From: Ancylostoma caninum | Taxonomy: Eukaryota; Nematoda; Chromadorea; Rhabditida; Ancylostomatidae | NCBI GenBank assembly: GCA_037903475.1 | Contig: JBAJFG010000495.1 | Span: 620,001 to 684,000, forward strand | Direction: 5' to 3' | DNA: 64,000 nucleotides | Part shown: positions 23,422 to 35,695 of the stretch, piece after piece | Layout of the letters: every line of letters starts with the position of its first letter | Numbering within the stretch: the first letter of the stretch is position 1 | Notes under the pieces: generated by a model | What the model saw: the letters and a program-made list of their open reading frames with translations, nothing else | The model's database searches: none | Told to the model about the DNA's origin: nothing | Made by a program: the position numbers and the translations under genes

Positions 23422-26400
23422 ACGTTCAATCAAACAATTCCAGACATTAGTATTAAAACATTGAAGGCTATTTGTAGTAGGGATGATCTTTACCGTAAAC
23501 TTCAAATAGGAAACATAGTAGATCTTTGGCTTCTCGTCGGAGATTGTGTTCTTGATTTCAACCAGCTTATTTTAATTCATTACCACTAGCAAATAGAGGC
23601 TGAATTGTACACCAGGATCTATCTATTCGCAACTCTCCACGTTACCAATCTAATTACTCGTTTAGAAGTTTCAGTGCTGCATAACAATTTGCTGGTCGTG
23701 TTTAGTATTCCTGTCAAATGCTGCTGCACTGCGATCTTTCACTGTCCTCCTTTGTTAGCATAATGAGATTTCACGTTCCTGGTGTTAATTTCTATCTTCG
23801 GCCGTGGTCAATTGTGGCTATTCCTGGCTTTCTCCACAGATGTAGTCAAATTCTACACTAGCGAGAAAAAATTCACGCAAGATTGAGCTCTTGAAATAGC
23901 AGCAGGTCCAACAGAGGTTCTTATCCCAGTTCATAGATGCGAGTCCTTCACGTACTTAGTGCAGCAAGAACCTAACTTTTACTCTAAAACTCGTAATTTT
24001 CGTAAATTCTCGTAAAATATGTGGACACGGGAGGCGCCGGTAGTTTTTGGACAAATATCTTCATAAGATATGTATATCAAACATCATAATATAATTAAGT
24101 ATATGTATAATATAAAAGTTCACGAAGAGTATAGAGGAAAGATGATTGGGAAAATGAATAGTTCCACCTACAATTGAGTCAGTTTTGATCGTGAATAATG
24201 TTTTCAACACTAAATATTCCTCCTCTGATGGTAGCATATGTAGTCTTGGCTAAGCGGTGAGACTAAGTGGTGACTAAGTGGTGAGACTTCGAATCAGTTG
24301 CGCATGTAAGTGAGGTCGCCAATTTTCCAATTCTTTGTGTAAAAACTACATTTTCCTGCGGTAGATAGAAAACGCCCTCTACTATGATACCCGGAAGACA
24401 CTCAGGGAAATTCGGGAACAGGATTGGGCATCCATTATAAATTTTCATTCGTATGTATTTTGGCCAAAAATTTTCCTCACAGACGCGGAATTACGTACGT
24501 AGCACCTCAGCCGCTGATTTCGTCCACGATAGCTTGATTTCATCCCAGTTTTTGATTATTACCTTGTTATTTTGGTTTTTTTAAAGGTTTGCGTCCTAAT
24601 CTGAGGATTCCAGTACGGCAATACGACAGCCTGCACAGGGTCATTACTCGCATTTTTTTTGCAAATAATAAGAGAAACAACTGACTATTCCGGTCATTTA
24701 CCAACCATGGGAAGATTTGGGAAGTTTCCTAGAATATGCAGAGCAGGGGATTTTTAACATCACAGGAAATTGGAGTTCGGGCCCCTAGCGTGTCACTGAT
24801 TAGACCAATGGGATATCAGCTAAATGTAAGTGAAACATCCTGCCAGAGCCTTTGCCTTACTCACTCTCACTACCAGCTTCGCTTCTTTCAACCTTCTCAG
24901 TCGAACAATTAAACCTGTGATGTCTTCAAGTCTGCCTGCATGCGATCGACGCTTTTCATACATACTCAGCTATTTAAGATATCTTTCAATAGATTCTTTC
25001 AATGAATAGCATTCTTAATAAAGAGCATGATTTGATTACAGGCAACTCCTGGCACTGACATGATGGTCTTTCGATCATTCCTCCCGCACATTTCAATTAA
25101 TGTTTTTTTTTGCTAATCCGTCCATCGATCCCGCAAATCTAATAAGTATGCACAATAAACTCCACAAAGCAGAACATGTGGGACCAATAACAAAATCTGG
25201 CTGGCAGACAAATAATTTGTCCAGCAAGGATCCAGAGGCCGAAGCTAGCCACGACAGCGATCCATTGCGCTCATATTGTCGCCCTCAGAATTGTGCTAGA
25301 TGTCCAGTTGGTAGTGATGCGGTCTTAATAGTGGAAAAATTATCGTCTTATCATTGTCACTCAGCCGACACATACATTTAAGTCTTAAACTATGTCATAG
25401 GCGAAAAATTGAGAGTGTTTTTGACGAACAATGCTGTTTTCGAATGCATAGTGCCACTTTGTTTTCATGTATTACATGAAAGCTTAACCAAAGCTCGAAT
25501 GAGGCGGAGTCGTTGTTGGTCTATTGGTACATTCCTACACCTCTTCCAAACTCTTAGTGTCAACTCGTCCGTCGAGCATGCACTTACATATTTACCATAC
25601 AATAGCTCATTTTATAATCCCCCCACACTCCTGAAGTTATTGGATCAAGAATCATTTATGGGAGTTAATGGATCAAGAATCATCCATTTGTAAGAACGGA
25701 AGTCATGATCTGCGGAGCATGAAGCGATGTATCATGAGCTAGCGAGAGCGGAGTTCATGACAGGCAGCGAGTGGAGGAAGATGGCCTCAGGCCTTGAACT
25801 CGACGTATTACCTTGTTCGGGCCGCAATTCTGCTTCTCATTTCCCACAGTTTTTCTTGCGCTTTTCATCAGCATACCTGTAGTGACCGTTATATTCTAGA
25901 TATTTTTGCGTACTAGAATTCTAGTGCATAGGACTGATTGTGGCACATCCTTTCGTACTGTCGGTGAAGTAAAGTGAGCCTATCTTGCACGGAAATTCAG
26001 CAAACAGCAAAATGGTGTTTTTTCTTTGAAGAAGTTGGAGAGCGACTGTTCCAGGGTTTTTCAAGAGGATGGCAGGGCAATGAGTGAAGGGTTATGGAGT
26101 TCTGAGAAAGCCCAGACCCCTCCACTCATTGCCCCGTGCCCATCAAGCTGTCATTCTCATCTTTTTTTGGTTTTTTTCACGCTTTGCATGGAAATGCCGT
26201 TATAAATCAGGCCTTTTATCATTTCAGCCCAAAAGAGGCTTTAAAGACTCTCCCTCCCCCCCTCATCTCCTCCTCTATGTACCATATCTTTTGTACTCCT
26301 TCAGCTAAATCCAGCGAAGGTGTGATCGTCCACATTCGTGCTAACACACTATGCGATTGGCTGTCCATTCCGTGCTTAGTAACCATTTAACTACCGCTTA

Positions 26401-29400
26401 ACGGTGTTTTGCTTCCTTTTGGCACTACTTTAATCTATGTTACTTCTGAATTACATTGAACATTATGAAAATGGAAATGTTTTGGACCCTAATCAATAGA
26501 AAGGTAATAAAGTATGTGATTAATCTTTGTGATGGGGCTTGCGGTGGTGTTTAGGCTCACCATTGCTGCTTTGTTTTCCCACTGCTTGTAAGCGGTGTAA
26601 TATCCATAGGTTTCCAGTGAATATCCAGAAGGCGCATTCAAGTATAAACGGTTTGCTGATTTAGTAATAAGGGAATGTTCAGAAACGAAAAAGAACGAGA
26701 TCCACCCTTCCTCCTCTGGATTGAGAGTGGGCTAACATTATGCCATGACATCATTAGCCATATTCAGCCGCGGTTTGGCCTTGGGCCATGCGTGGCCAAC
26801 CATGTTCAGGAAATAGTCTGGCTTTTCAGGAGCCTCTCAATTTTAAAACAATATTTGCAGGTTCATACAACATGAACTACTACGCATGAGAGCGCGGTGC
26901 AATAAAATCTTTCATATCGAATTCGCTGGATGAAATAGGGGGGACAGGGAAGTACTCCACCCCCACCCCCCCCCCCCCTCCCCCACCCATTCCTCCACTC
27001 TCTCAAGGCACTGGGTTAGGGAGGCAGTGGAGCGATTTTGCCGCGCACAACGATATCCTCGCTTCCTGCTTTTCAATTTTCGAATTTCTCGTATTTGCAC
27101 TCATCTTCGCACATGCCAAACAGCGGATATTGAACCACGAAAAAAGTTACGAGATGTCCAATCCTCCATTCTCCCCTTCCCCACGCTCGTCTACCTCAGC
27201 CCAACGTCGGGCTAAATTAATTTGAAAAAAAAAACATTGATAAAACATGAGCGCCCTCACCTTTGAGCATAGGGTACTTTTGTCTGCTGATATGAAAGGT
27301 AATGCAGCATCCGCATAGATGGTTGTTTCACTGCTGCCAGTGCCCATGTAAAAAGACTACTCCACTTGAAACGACTTCGAGATCCTATGTTCGGTCCAAT
27401 TCGTCGTTTGAGGAAGCACTGATAGTACTGGTATTAAGCCAATCCGTGGAACTCTATGTATCATACGGTCTGCGTTGGCCAATTGAGTACTGGATGGGGA
27501 CTTTGCGCAACGTACATAGCACGTATTTTGTCGCTAGCGAAGACCAGCTGCTCATCTTCACCCCCCTCCCCGCCCCCGACTAAGACTTCCACAGATTCAC
27601 TTACGTTTTTCCAGATTATTGTGACCATCTTGAATTCTCACAGTAATGAAGTATGTGATCAATTTATTATTGATATCAGTGTTCATAATGCTTGTGAGAA
27701 TTTGTTGAGGGAAGCAAATGTTCTACTTCTACTTCTTCCACTGGCTCTAAATATTATTGACTAAATGCCCTACCTCTTCAAGCATTCGAATTTTTTGCAC
27801 TATTTCGGAGCTCGTTAACGTAGTTTTTATTTTGCTACTCTTAGCTGCGCTTTTTCATCTGGCTTCGAAGGGTCATTGAGATATTCATTTCATTAGTACC
27901 GTTTCTATGATCGGCTCAAGTACCGCTGCTGGGTGCAACGATCTATGGACGCTTAAGAGCCATTAAAGACCACTTAATCCCTCTTAATGTTCATGCGTAA
28001 GACGCTTATTCCACTAAGAGAACCTTAAGGTTATGTCCACGCAACCTTTAAATTATTATTATTTTTCATTTGTTTGCAAATGCTTAGGAATGCAGCATTT
28101 CAGATCCTGAACAATGGATTCTGATCCTACGGTTGGTGATTTTACTCATTGTGTCCCTCATCTTCATGTGTCAAGAAAATGTGGTTTTAAGGAATTAACT
28201 AGGTCGCCTCATGAGCTTCTGTCAGTATACAAAGCGCGTCGCTGTGGCTCTTGATTGTGCAAAAAGCGAATTTGCAATCTGTGCCAGAGTGGATTTTGCG
28301 GTAGATGGAATTATAACGTAGGTTTGCAGGATATCCTTTCTGGAGAGGTGAAATTTTTCTTGACATTTCCGACTTCAAGCTTAGTTCTGGGATAAGCTTG
28401 GAATTGGGATATTGTGGTTGTGGTGGATTCCGATCACAGATGATTATTGCCTGTAAAAAAAGCTTGATTTAGCAACAATTTCCCGTAAATACCTGCTCGA
28501 AAGCAAACTAAAAATGCTGGCGTATTGCTCAAATCACCTAACAGCTATTACTGTATAGATCATGGAATTTATTACAGTTTTCATTTAATTTACTACTATT
28601 TACTGAGTTCTTCACACATTAAAGCGCCAGGGAGTATCACGTCCACTACTTCAAAAATTTACTCAGCTCAAGCGACATGCGCGGTATGATGATTGCTCAA
28701 CTCAGCTCATGAGTTGTTATCGAGCAATTTTCGAGCAAGCATCTCATCATCGACGGGACTTTTCGCTCCGGATGTTCAGACATCTACTCGCCTGACAACG
28801 TAGGCGCATGACGCTAATAACGTCTTTTGTTTTGAACTGACGCATGCACGTGTGTATAGCCGATCCAGATCTTGTCGGTACGAAATGCGTCCAATATTGG
28901 GGCCATTTTTCAGGCTTTACGTCCATGATTCCGGTCATGCGCTGTTGGGTGATGCAGCACCATTGGCCCTTTTCTGGAATATTTGGAAGAATCTCATCTT
29001 GTGAAGAGCGGCGTATCATTTTATTCTTCCGTTCCATTGCCTCTAAGCCTCGGCTTTGCCCGCGAAATTTTCTCGATATCCGTCAACCAACTAAGTACGT
29101 AGATCAGGCTTGCTATCCGTGTGGAACTATCAATGCCCAGGATAGCTCACCTACTGCTTCATCCCCCATTTTCTTCCAGTTTTTCTGAAAAAAAAAACAT
29201 AAATGGAGAGATTTCTGAATAGCAAGTACATATGAGAATGCAGTTTACTAAACTATACCTTTCCTTTCATAATAACAATTCATTTGTAAAAAAACTTTGA
29301 CCCTTTGAAGACATTGTTGATTAGAAGAAAATTTGTTCGATAATCACTACTCCTACGTCCTCAAATAACACTTTATATGCTATCCAGACTTTCCATAATT

Positions 29401-30686
29401 CATAGTTCTGGTCTTCATTGAAAAAAAAATCCGCATGAAGCAACGCGACAAATTGCCATCTGTGAAAAACCCGCTGGAATAATTCATTACCGTCATCAAT
29501 ATTCTGCGATTGTATTAGCAGGCATCGCCTTTAATTTTTGCAAAAACATGGGAAATTAAATCCTTTACAATGTTTTTTGTAACACTGCTAGATTCGCTCA
29601 ATTGCTCTCGCATCATTTATCATTAACTCATTCATCCATTCATTAATTATTTCATTCATTGCATTGCTTCATTGAGTCATTCATTCATTGATTCATTGAT
29701 TCCATGCCGGCAGTAGATTAGCTGATTGGAATTTCATCTTTTTTTCAGAAGCGTCCCTCTTTTCTTGACTAGAGCTCCACAGTGAGGTTGAAAAAGCGTT
29801 CCCAAAAACATAAGAAAAAATGTATCAACGTTCACATGGCGTTTTTTATATTGTTCATTACTGAGTCGGGTAGAGTTAGTTAATGAAATTGGTGCTGATT
29901 CCATCAGTTTTCTCTTTGTTTACGACGTGCAAATGTGCTAGGAAATAACAAAAAGTTAAATATAGATTAAATGAAGCACCATATCTCGAAAGTGAAAAGC
30001 TTATCATGATTCAATCTCCTTATTCGGTAAATATTTATTTTCGGAAGAATTCTTCCACTGCTCATACCAAGTCATGTATGTACATATGTATTAGGTTCTC
30101 CCATAATAAATGGCCGCAACCTAGTAATGCATTTTTGGAAGTTCATAAATCCATTATTTCAGAAGCTAGATAGACAAACTTTGGACAATTATGAAGAGCA
30201 AGACCCAGGCCCCGGCACGAGCCTTTCTTACGGTCGCAGGCAAAACGAAGCCCCCTTTGAAAAATGCAGATTTCACGAAGCCTCCTTTGAAAATACATAG
30301 TAGTGTGGGAGAAACCCTCAAAAATGCATATAAAACCGAAAAAGTGCGGCTCACCGGTGAGCCACGCGGTCGTCAATGGGTTAAAAGTATCTTACGGCTC
30401 AAAAGAACGAGTTCCAAAAATTGAATGTTGGCAGCCACTGCTTAAGTGTCGTAAAACAATTCTGATGAGGAAAGGTGAATTCAAAAAAAATAACTTCAAT
30501 AGCAGAATCAATACAACACTGTGACGAAAAAGCAAGATTTCCATCGATTCACATTCAAGCGCTCAAAAAAGAAACGAAAAGTCGGAACAAAGAGCATACG
30601 AATTTGATGAGAAAACAAAAATAGAAACAAAAAAAAACAAACGAAAACTTTCGACAACACCTACTGAATACAAAAGTGGAACTAAC
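23422..30686. other. 7.3 kb without a recognised gene
   Basis: AT-rich sequence with scattered open stretches (for example 25100-25381, 25409-25693, 27302-27764, 28747-29188) that show no domain I recognise and no coherent exon series. It holds a C13 tract at 26966-26978, ATTC-type low-complexity sequence at about 29610-29700, and a two-copy tandem repeat at 30244-30300. A short mariner-end-like motif at about 30091-30115 has no partner. Confidence 0.45.
30244..30300. repeat. Two-copy tandem repeat, about 29-bp unit
   Basis: ACGAAGCCCCCTTTGAAAAA is followed about 29 bases later by ACGAAGCCTCCTTTGAAAAT. The ACGAAGCCC core recurs at about 31706 and 31735. Its role is unknown. Confidence 0.7.
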
Positions 30687-30849
30687 CGTGGTCTTATTGT
30701 GAGCCTTGTTGAGATAAACGGCGCGTTTTCCAATGTAGAACTGAGCGTCGCTCTTGTTGAACACACCATCGAGCTTGAGCAGTGCAGTACGCTCGGACTG
30801 GGTGCGGAGACCGCGTTTGATTCCAGTGAATACAGCCTTTACGTAGAGC
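30687..30849 (-). CDS. Exon of ribosomal protein eL33 (RPL35A/rpl-33), orphan, probably a gene fragment
   Basis: This 163-nt exon lies between a TTTATAG acceptor and a GTTAGT donor and encodes the first half of the eL33 fold: LYVKAVFTGIKRGLRTQSER, TALLKLDGVFNKSDAQFY, then IGKRAVYLNKAHNKTT. eL33 is a 60S-subunit protein of about 110-125 residues. No exon for the conserved second half (WGK, RAKF and the C-terminal RIRVMLYPS region) and no starting exon was found within several kb on this strand. Several positions usually constant in nematode eL33 are changed, such as YLNKAHN where a YLYKAHN-type sequence is usual. The intact splice sites argue against a retrocopy. A DNA-level duplicate fragment, or distant exons, are both possible. 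Confidence 0.65.
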
Positions 30850-33800
30850 CTATAAAATGAAATGAGACCGCGATGAAGTAGATTGAGAATTTACCGAGAC
30901 GCAAAAGAAGTGATTGATTGGAGATCATATAAATGACTACCAAAAACCAGTGCTGAGGCTTTTGAAGGATCTTTCAAATGATTCCAATTCCCGCGTTAGG
31001 TCGATTGGGTCAGCGTTCTGCTTTGGAGCGCGGCTAAACGGCTTGCTATAGTTCCTTGGAGCGAGCGGAGAAGGACAAATACTCGGAAGATAGGAGATGA
31101 TAAGTTATAGTATGTGAGGCGTATGAAAGCACATACCTACAAGTATAGGGTACATGGTAGGGGGTTGGTAACTTCAGCTTGTAGCCCAGCCTGTCGAAAA
31201 TAGGGTGGCCCCTTTACCGAGCATACAATTCCTGGATTCACATAAGTTTTGTGATCTGACATCATACATATATTTTGAATGCTATGACGCTTCTTCACCC
31301 CAAATTTGGTGTCAATCGGTTGAGTCTCGACTCAACGGGAGAGCCTTGCAACCACTCAGACTCAGAATGTGAGCGTATACTTTTCTAGTTCACATAAATT
31401 TGGATTGTCTCTCCCAAAATCTTCTAGTGTTCCCTTAGTTCTTATCTCACTGAAGATTCCAGCTCAATCCATGCAGATTCCGCGGCGCAGGAGTCGTTTA
31501 AGTCCTCCGGATTATGACTCCTGTACATGATCTGCTCCAATCGAACTTTTCAACATCGATCGCCGCAATTGCTCTGCTAAAGCTACGAGCAGTTCTTTTG
31601 CGAGCCTTTTTCGTCTTTCATCGCCTTTATCAACGCATTTCTTTTCTTTTGACCAACGAACACCTCATAGTTTTTCTGGGGCTCGGCCCCGCACCCGTAC
31701 GAAGCCCCTTTTGCTTTCCGACCCTTTTACGAAGCCCACCTTGCCCACCGACAAGCTGCGGTGGGGCCTGGCAAGACCTGCTGAGGCAAAACATGGTTTT
31801 TGTGCTTCCCAATTTTTGGACTATTTTCTTGCGCTGATGGGACAAACACCAGATTTGGTGTTAGCTTTGCATTTGGCCGGGTAGTCGTGTTGTAAGCGCG
31901 GAGGGGCTGTGACTAGAGAAACACATCCAGAACGATACTAGTTCTCAAATTTGACCAGGTGATGGTCACGAAACTTGTCGCAAACGAAAGCATAGTTCTG
32001 GAGGTGCGACGAGAATTCTGAAACAGTCCGTAAAAATGTTAGCAGCTCGGTTGGACGCAATCAAATCACTGGTCGCTCTGCCTTCTTGGTAGCCGAAAAT
32101 GATAAAAATGGGCAAAGTGGATCTTGAACAAAAGCGTTGCCGATAAGCGCTTCACTTGCGACACCATGTACATTAATCCCTCTAAAAAACATTCAAAATC
32201 TTCCGGAAAAAGTGGGTCACTTTTAGTGATGGGAACACATTGCTTGTTAGAATGGCGTTTTGTTTCGTTTGTATCGCTGAGCGAGATCTGGACAAATTCA
32301 AGAAACCTCGACATCTCAGGAAAAGGTGACTATTTTCTGATAGACGAAATATTGCTCGAGGTGTTCGACAGTAGCTAGACCAGGGCACTAGTAGAATTTA
32401 CTAAATGCCTCGCTTGTTACCATTTTGGGTTTTGCTTCGAGATTCGGTTGAAAGTGCCACAGTTTTGGTGAGCCGAAGAAGTGCATGTCCACGGGCGGGG
32501 CGGGCAATTTCACACTGGTTCACATCCTACCAAGGAAAATTTCATTGAGTGAGGCGTTGGATCTCTCCTTGCAATATTGTGTTGGCCAGACTTCGCCTAA
32601 TAGAAAATCCTTTCGGGCTTTCGGTGAATCCAGTTTTCGGACAGAAAATTCATGCGAATCAATGTGTACTGAAAATTGACCTTTCGTTAACTCCTGTGAT
32701 TTAGGTTTTTTCCTTACATATGTTTCACTGTACTGCTAAAATGTGCGGGGAATGCTGATCATAATACTTTTTATTCTAAGGGAAAATCTCAAGTTTGAGC
32801 TGAGTTAGGCGCCTTGGAATTCGCACCTACAAAACTTATAGGACAATTATAGGACAATTATAGGATATTTATAGGACAACCTAATATCTATCAGTATTGA
32901 TCTAAACTCCCATAAATATATTTGCAATCCCAGGAAGGATGGGCTCACAATGTGGGAACTCTCGATTTTCTCTGCTTTTAAAGTGAAAGGAATGTTATGG
33001 CAAAATCCTCTTCAAATTTTACTATCTGCTGGAGTTGACTGAAAATGCTCACTCAGGGATAGCAGAAATCTTTAACGTCTCCGAAGATTCTGAAAGCCCC
33101 CTAAAGTGGATGGATGCAGGAACTCTTCGAGACAAACAGAATGAGAATTGCCGCCTAGCGTATCGGGCGTTAATCAGAAAATTGCGGAAGGTGTGACGAA
33201 AACAACGCTGCTTTCCTGGCTAGGATCTCAACAATCTTTCTCTAGACGTTTCCCTGCAGATCTGCACTTCAATTTGCGCTTTTCTTCACACCTGACTTAC
33301 CTAAAAATTATGCAAGTAAGCTCACTTTCTGACCTTGGTAATGAATGGCTATTGATGGAAAATCGCATGTTTGAAAGCCACCTGAATGAATCCTGTGTTT
33401 TTAGAAGGGTTTGTTCACATGGCTGCGTTCTGTGCCCCTCCAGTCTATTACACTGACCAAGACGATCCCTTTCAAAGATTAGTACATTGAGTTTCACAGC
33501 TACGTAGTATAAGCCCACTATATTTCTACGGCAGTGTAGGATATAGGAGCTTGGGACGTTTGTAGGAATAGATTCAGGAGAAGAATTAAATACGCGACAC
33601 TGATTTCTTACGGATTCTGTCACGCAGGGTTTACAGGTATCATCGTCAATTCCAGGCGATTGAAAAGCTGACGACAAAAATCATCGACGCTTGGTAAGAT
33701 TTAGAAGACCTTGAAAAACAAAACCTGTCAACATTAAGCATAGTCGCCTCTTCGAGGTATATTCTAGACAGCGAATATCGACTGACTACTAAATCCTTTG

Positions 33801-34653
33801 AAGCATGGGGTCGAACATTTATGAAACATGGAGGAGATAGTTTAATTCAAGTTCGGAATTCGTGAGAACTTCAAGAACATTTCTTAAGTGGGAAAGTACT
33901 CTTATTATCAGGCCACATGCTTCCATCCTTCTCGGTAATGAGTTGAAACTGAGTTCACAAAAACGATGTGGGCTTCCCTTGTAATGGCATGATGACTATG
34001 TGAGCGCATTATTCACGAATACTCAAACAAACAGGTTTTTGGATAGGTTTGTGCATTTAAAAAAAGCGGAGCATGACTCTTTGCTCATTTTCTTTCTCAG
34101 TATGTTTTGATACGGTACAAGGGCGTACTTCTGTCGCGCGTGTATATCGTGACCATATACTGAACCTGTATGTCTTCTACACTAGGCGGCATACTCAATC
34201 TTACCACTCCCGTCTTTCTCACACCGATGCAGATAGTTGGTGACACTAATACAATCTCTTTGGAAATGCTCATCATTCGGCAATCACCATGTTGAGCAAT
34301 CCCGGTGACTTTTTTCACCCGCACGTATGTTTTCTTTCTGTAAGTTCACTATGAGTAATCATGCAGGACAGCGTAAACCGAAGCTAGTGCAAAACAGTGC
34401 TATTTGAAATAACAGGAAGAACACTATCAGTATGCATCTGAGCTGCTGACCATCTGCGTAACGTACCGCAACGTTTCGAACACATAGCGGGGTCTACAAA
34501 AAAAAAACTCCAACTCTGAGTCTCCAAAATGTGTTCGAACAAGTCATGCGACATTCACCTCGACCTCTTCTCTGACAACTGTGTGCGCTATAGGTCACAG
34601 CACAAGACATGAAGTACTTTCATAACATGAATAGTCCATAATTCAGATCTATT
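30850..34653. other. No recognised gene
   Basis: Unassigned open stretches occur at 31514-31837, 32124-32378 and 33148-33456 (+). Base composition is mixed, with a GC-rich patch at 31675-31780. A short tandem array lies at 32838-32881. Nothing else could be supported. Confidence 0.4.
32838..32881. repeat. Short tandem repeat of TTATAGGACAA-like units
   Basis: TTATAGGACAA recurs about four times in tandem, the third unit altered to TTATAGGATAT. It is a simple minisatellite with no sign of coding. Confidence 0.75.
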
Positions 34654-35695
34654 ACGTTGTCGGAAAAGTTTCTCGCCACCTAGTTTAGTATCTTGTATCT
34701 CATCTTCAGATTGAATTGAAACTTTTCATCCTCTGGGTATATAAAGGCTGGTCAATAGTCTACATACATCTAATTTGCCTTCGCATCTCGTTACGGCTAT
34801 GGCTGAAAAAATTGTCCTTTACTCCAAGCAAGTTCGACAGCTTCTGCTTCACGAATTCAGAAAACATAGTGACGCAAGCGATGCAACTAAGAATATATGT
34901 GATACAATGGACGCATCGACTGTCTCTTACAATACGGCACAAGTTTGGTTCCGCAATCTCAAAAACGGCGACTTCGACTTCGGTGACAAACGAATGTCTG
35001 GTAGGCCGACCAAAGAGGATGACGCGCCTTCTGGAGCTTGTTGAAGAGGATCTACGGCGTGACATACGTGAGCTGGCAGAGGAACCCCAGTGCCATCACG
35101 ACACTATAGCTGCCCATCTGCGTCGCTTCGAAAAGACATGGAAGTTTGGTACCTCATGATCTGAGTAGGCATCAACTTCACGTGTGGAGGGCCGCATGCA
35201 TCAACTTTTTAACATTTCGACGAAGTTTCGCCTGGCTCGACAATCTGTTCACCGGTGACGAGAAGTGGGTAGCCTACGTGAACGACAGGCGGAAGCGCTA
35301 GTGGCTCAAACGTGGAGATCCTGGGATTCCAACACCAAAAACGGAACTCCATTTTCATAAGGCAATTCTTAGCGTTTAGTGGGATAGCAAGGGGATTATT
35401 CACTGGGAATCCCTACCACCGCATTCCACTGTTACAGCCGAACTCTACTGCAGACAGTTGGGTGGGAAAGAGCATGAAAAAAATTTGATAATATGGACCA
35501 ACTCAAAAAGTGACTCACGTAGTTTTATCGCTCAAATCCTCAAGATTTCTATACAAGCGGGATCCGAAAATTACCTGGTAGATGGCGATATTTTGTCAAA
35601 TATGATGGTGCATATAATTGTTGATTGTATTAGGAAAGGTAAATAAATTCAAATGAAAAATAAAAAAAATGGCGGGAAACCTTTTCGATAACCTA
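34654..35695 (+). mobile_element. Degenerate mariner transposon, lineage A
   Basis: The terminal repeats are related: TACGTTGTCGGAAAAGTTTC then TCGCCA at the left, and the complement of the right end TTAGGTTATCGAAAAGGTTT then CCCGCCA. The transposase starts at ATG 34799. 34799-35044 encodes the N-terminal helix-turn-helix region (QVRQLLLHEFRK, GRPTKEDD), the frame shifts near 35020 into RLLELVEEDLRRDIRELAEE (to 35159), and later pieces keep FTGDEKWVAYVN with the first catalytic Asp (about 35257). The usual HDNARPH and SPDLAPSDYH motifs are lost. At about 1.04 kb it is shorter than a complete mariner (about 1.3 kb), so it is frameshifted and internally deleted. Confidence 0.9.
34738..34745 (+). 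promoter_or_regulatory. TATA box of the mariner transposase
   Basis: TATATAAA lies 54 bases before the transposase ATG and about 85 bases inside the left terminal repeat, the usual place for an element-borne promoter. It is a motif match only. Confidence 0.5.

Noticed and set aside
30091..30115. Mariner-like end motif (TATTAGGTTCTCCCATAATA followed by AATGG)
   Set aside because: No matching inverted end or transposase fragment nearby, so an element cannot be delimited.
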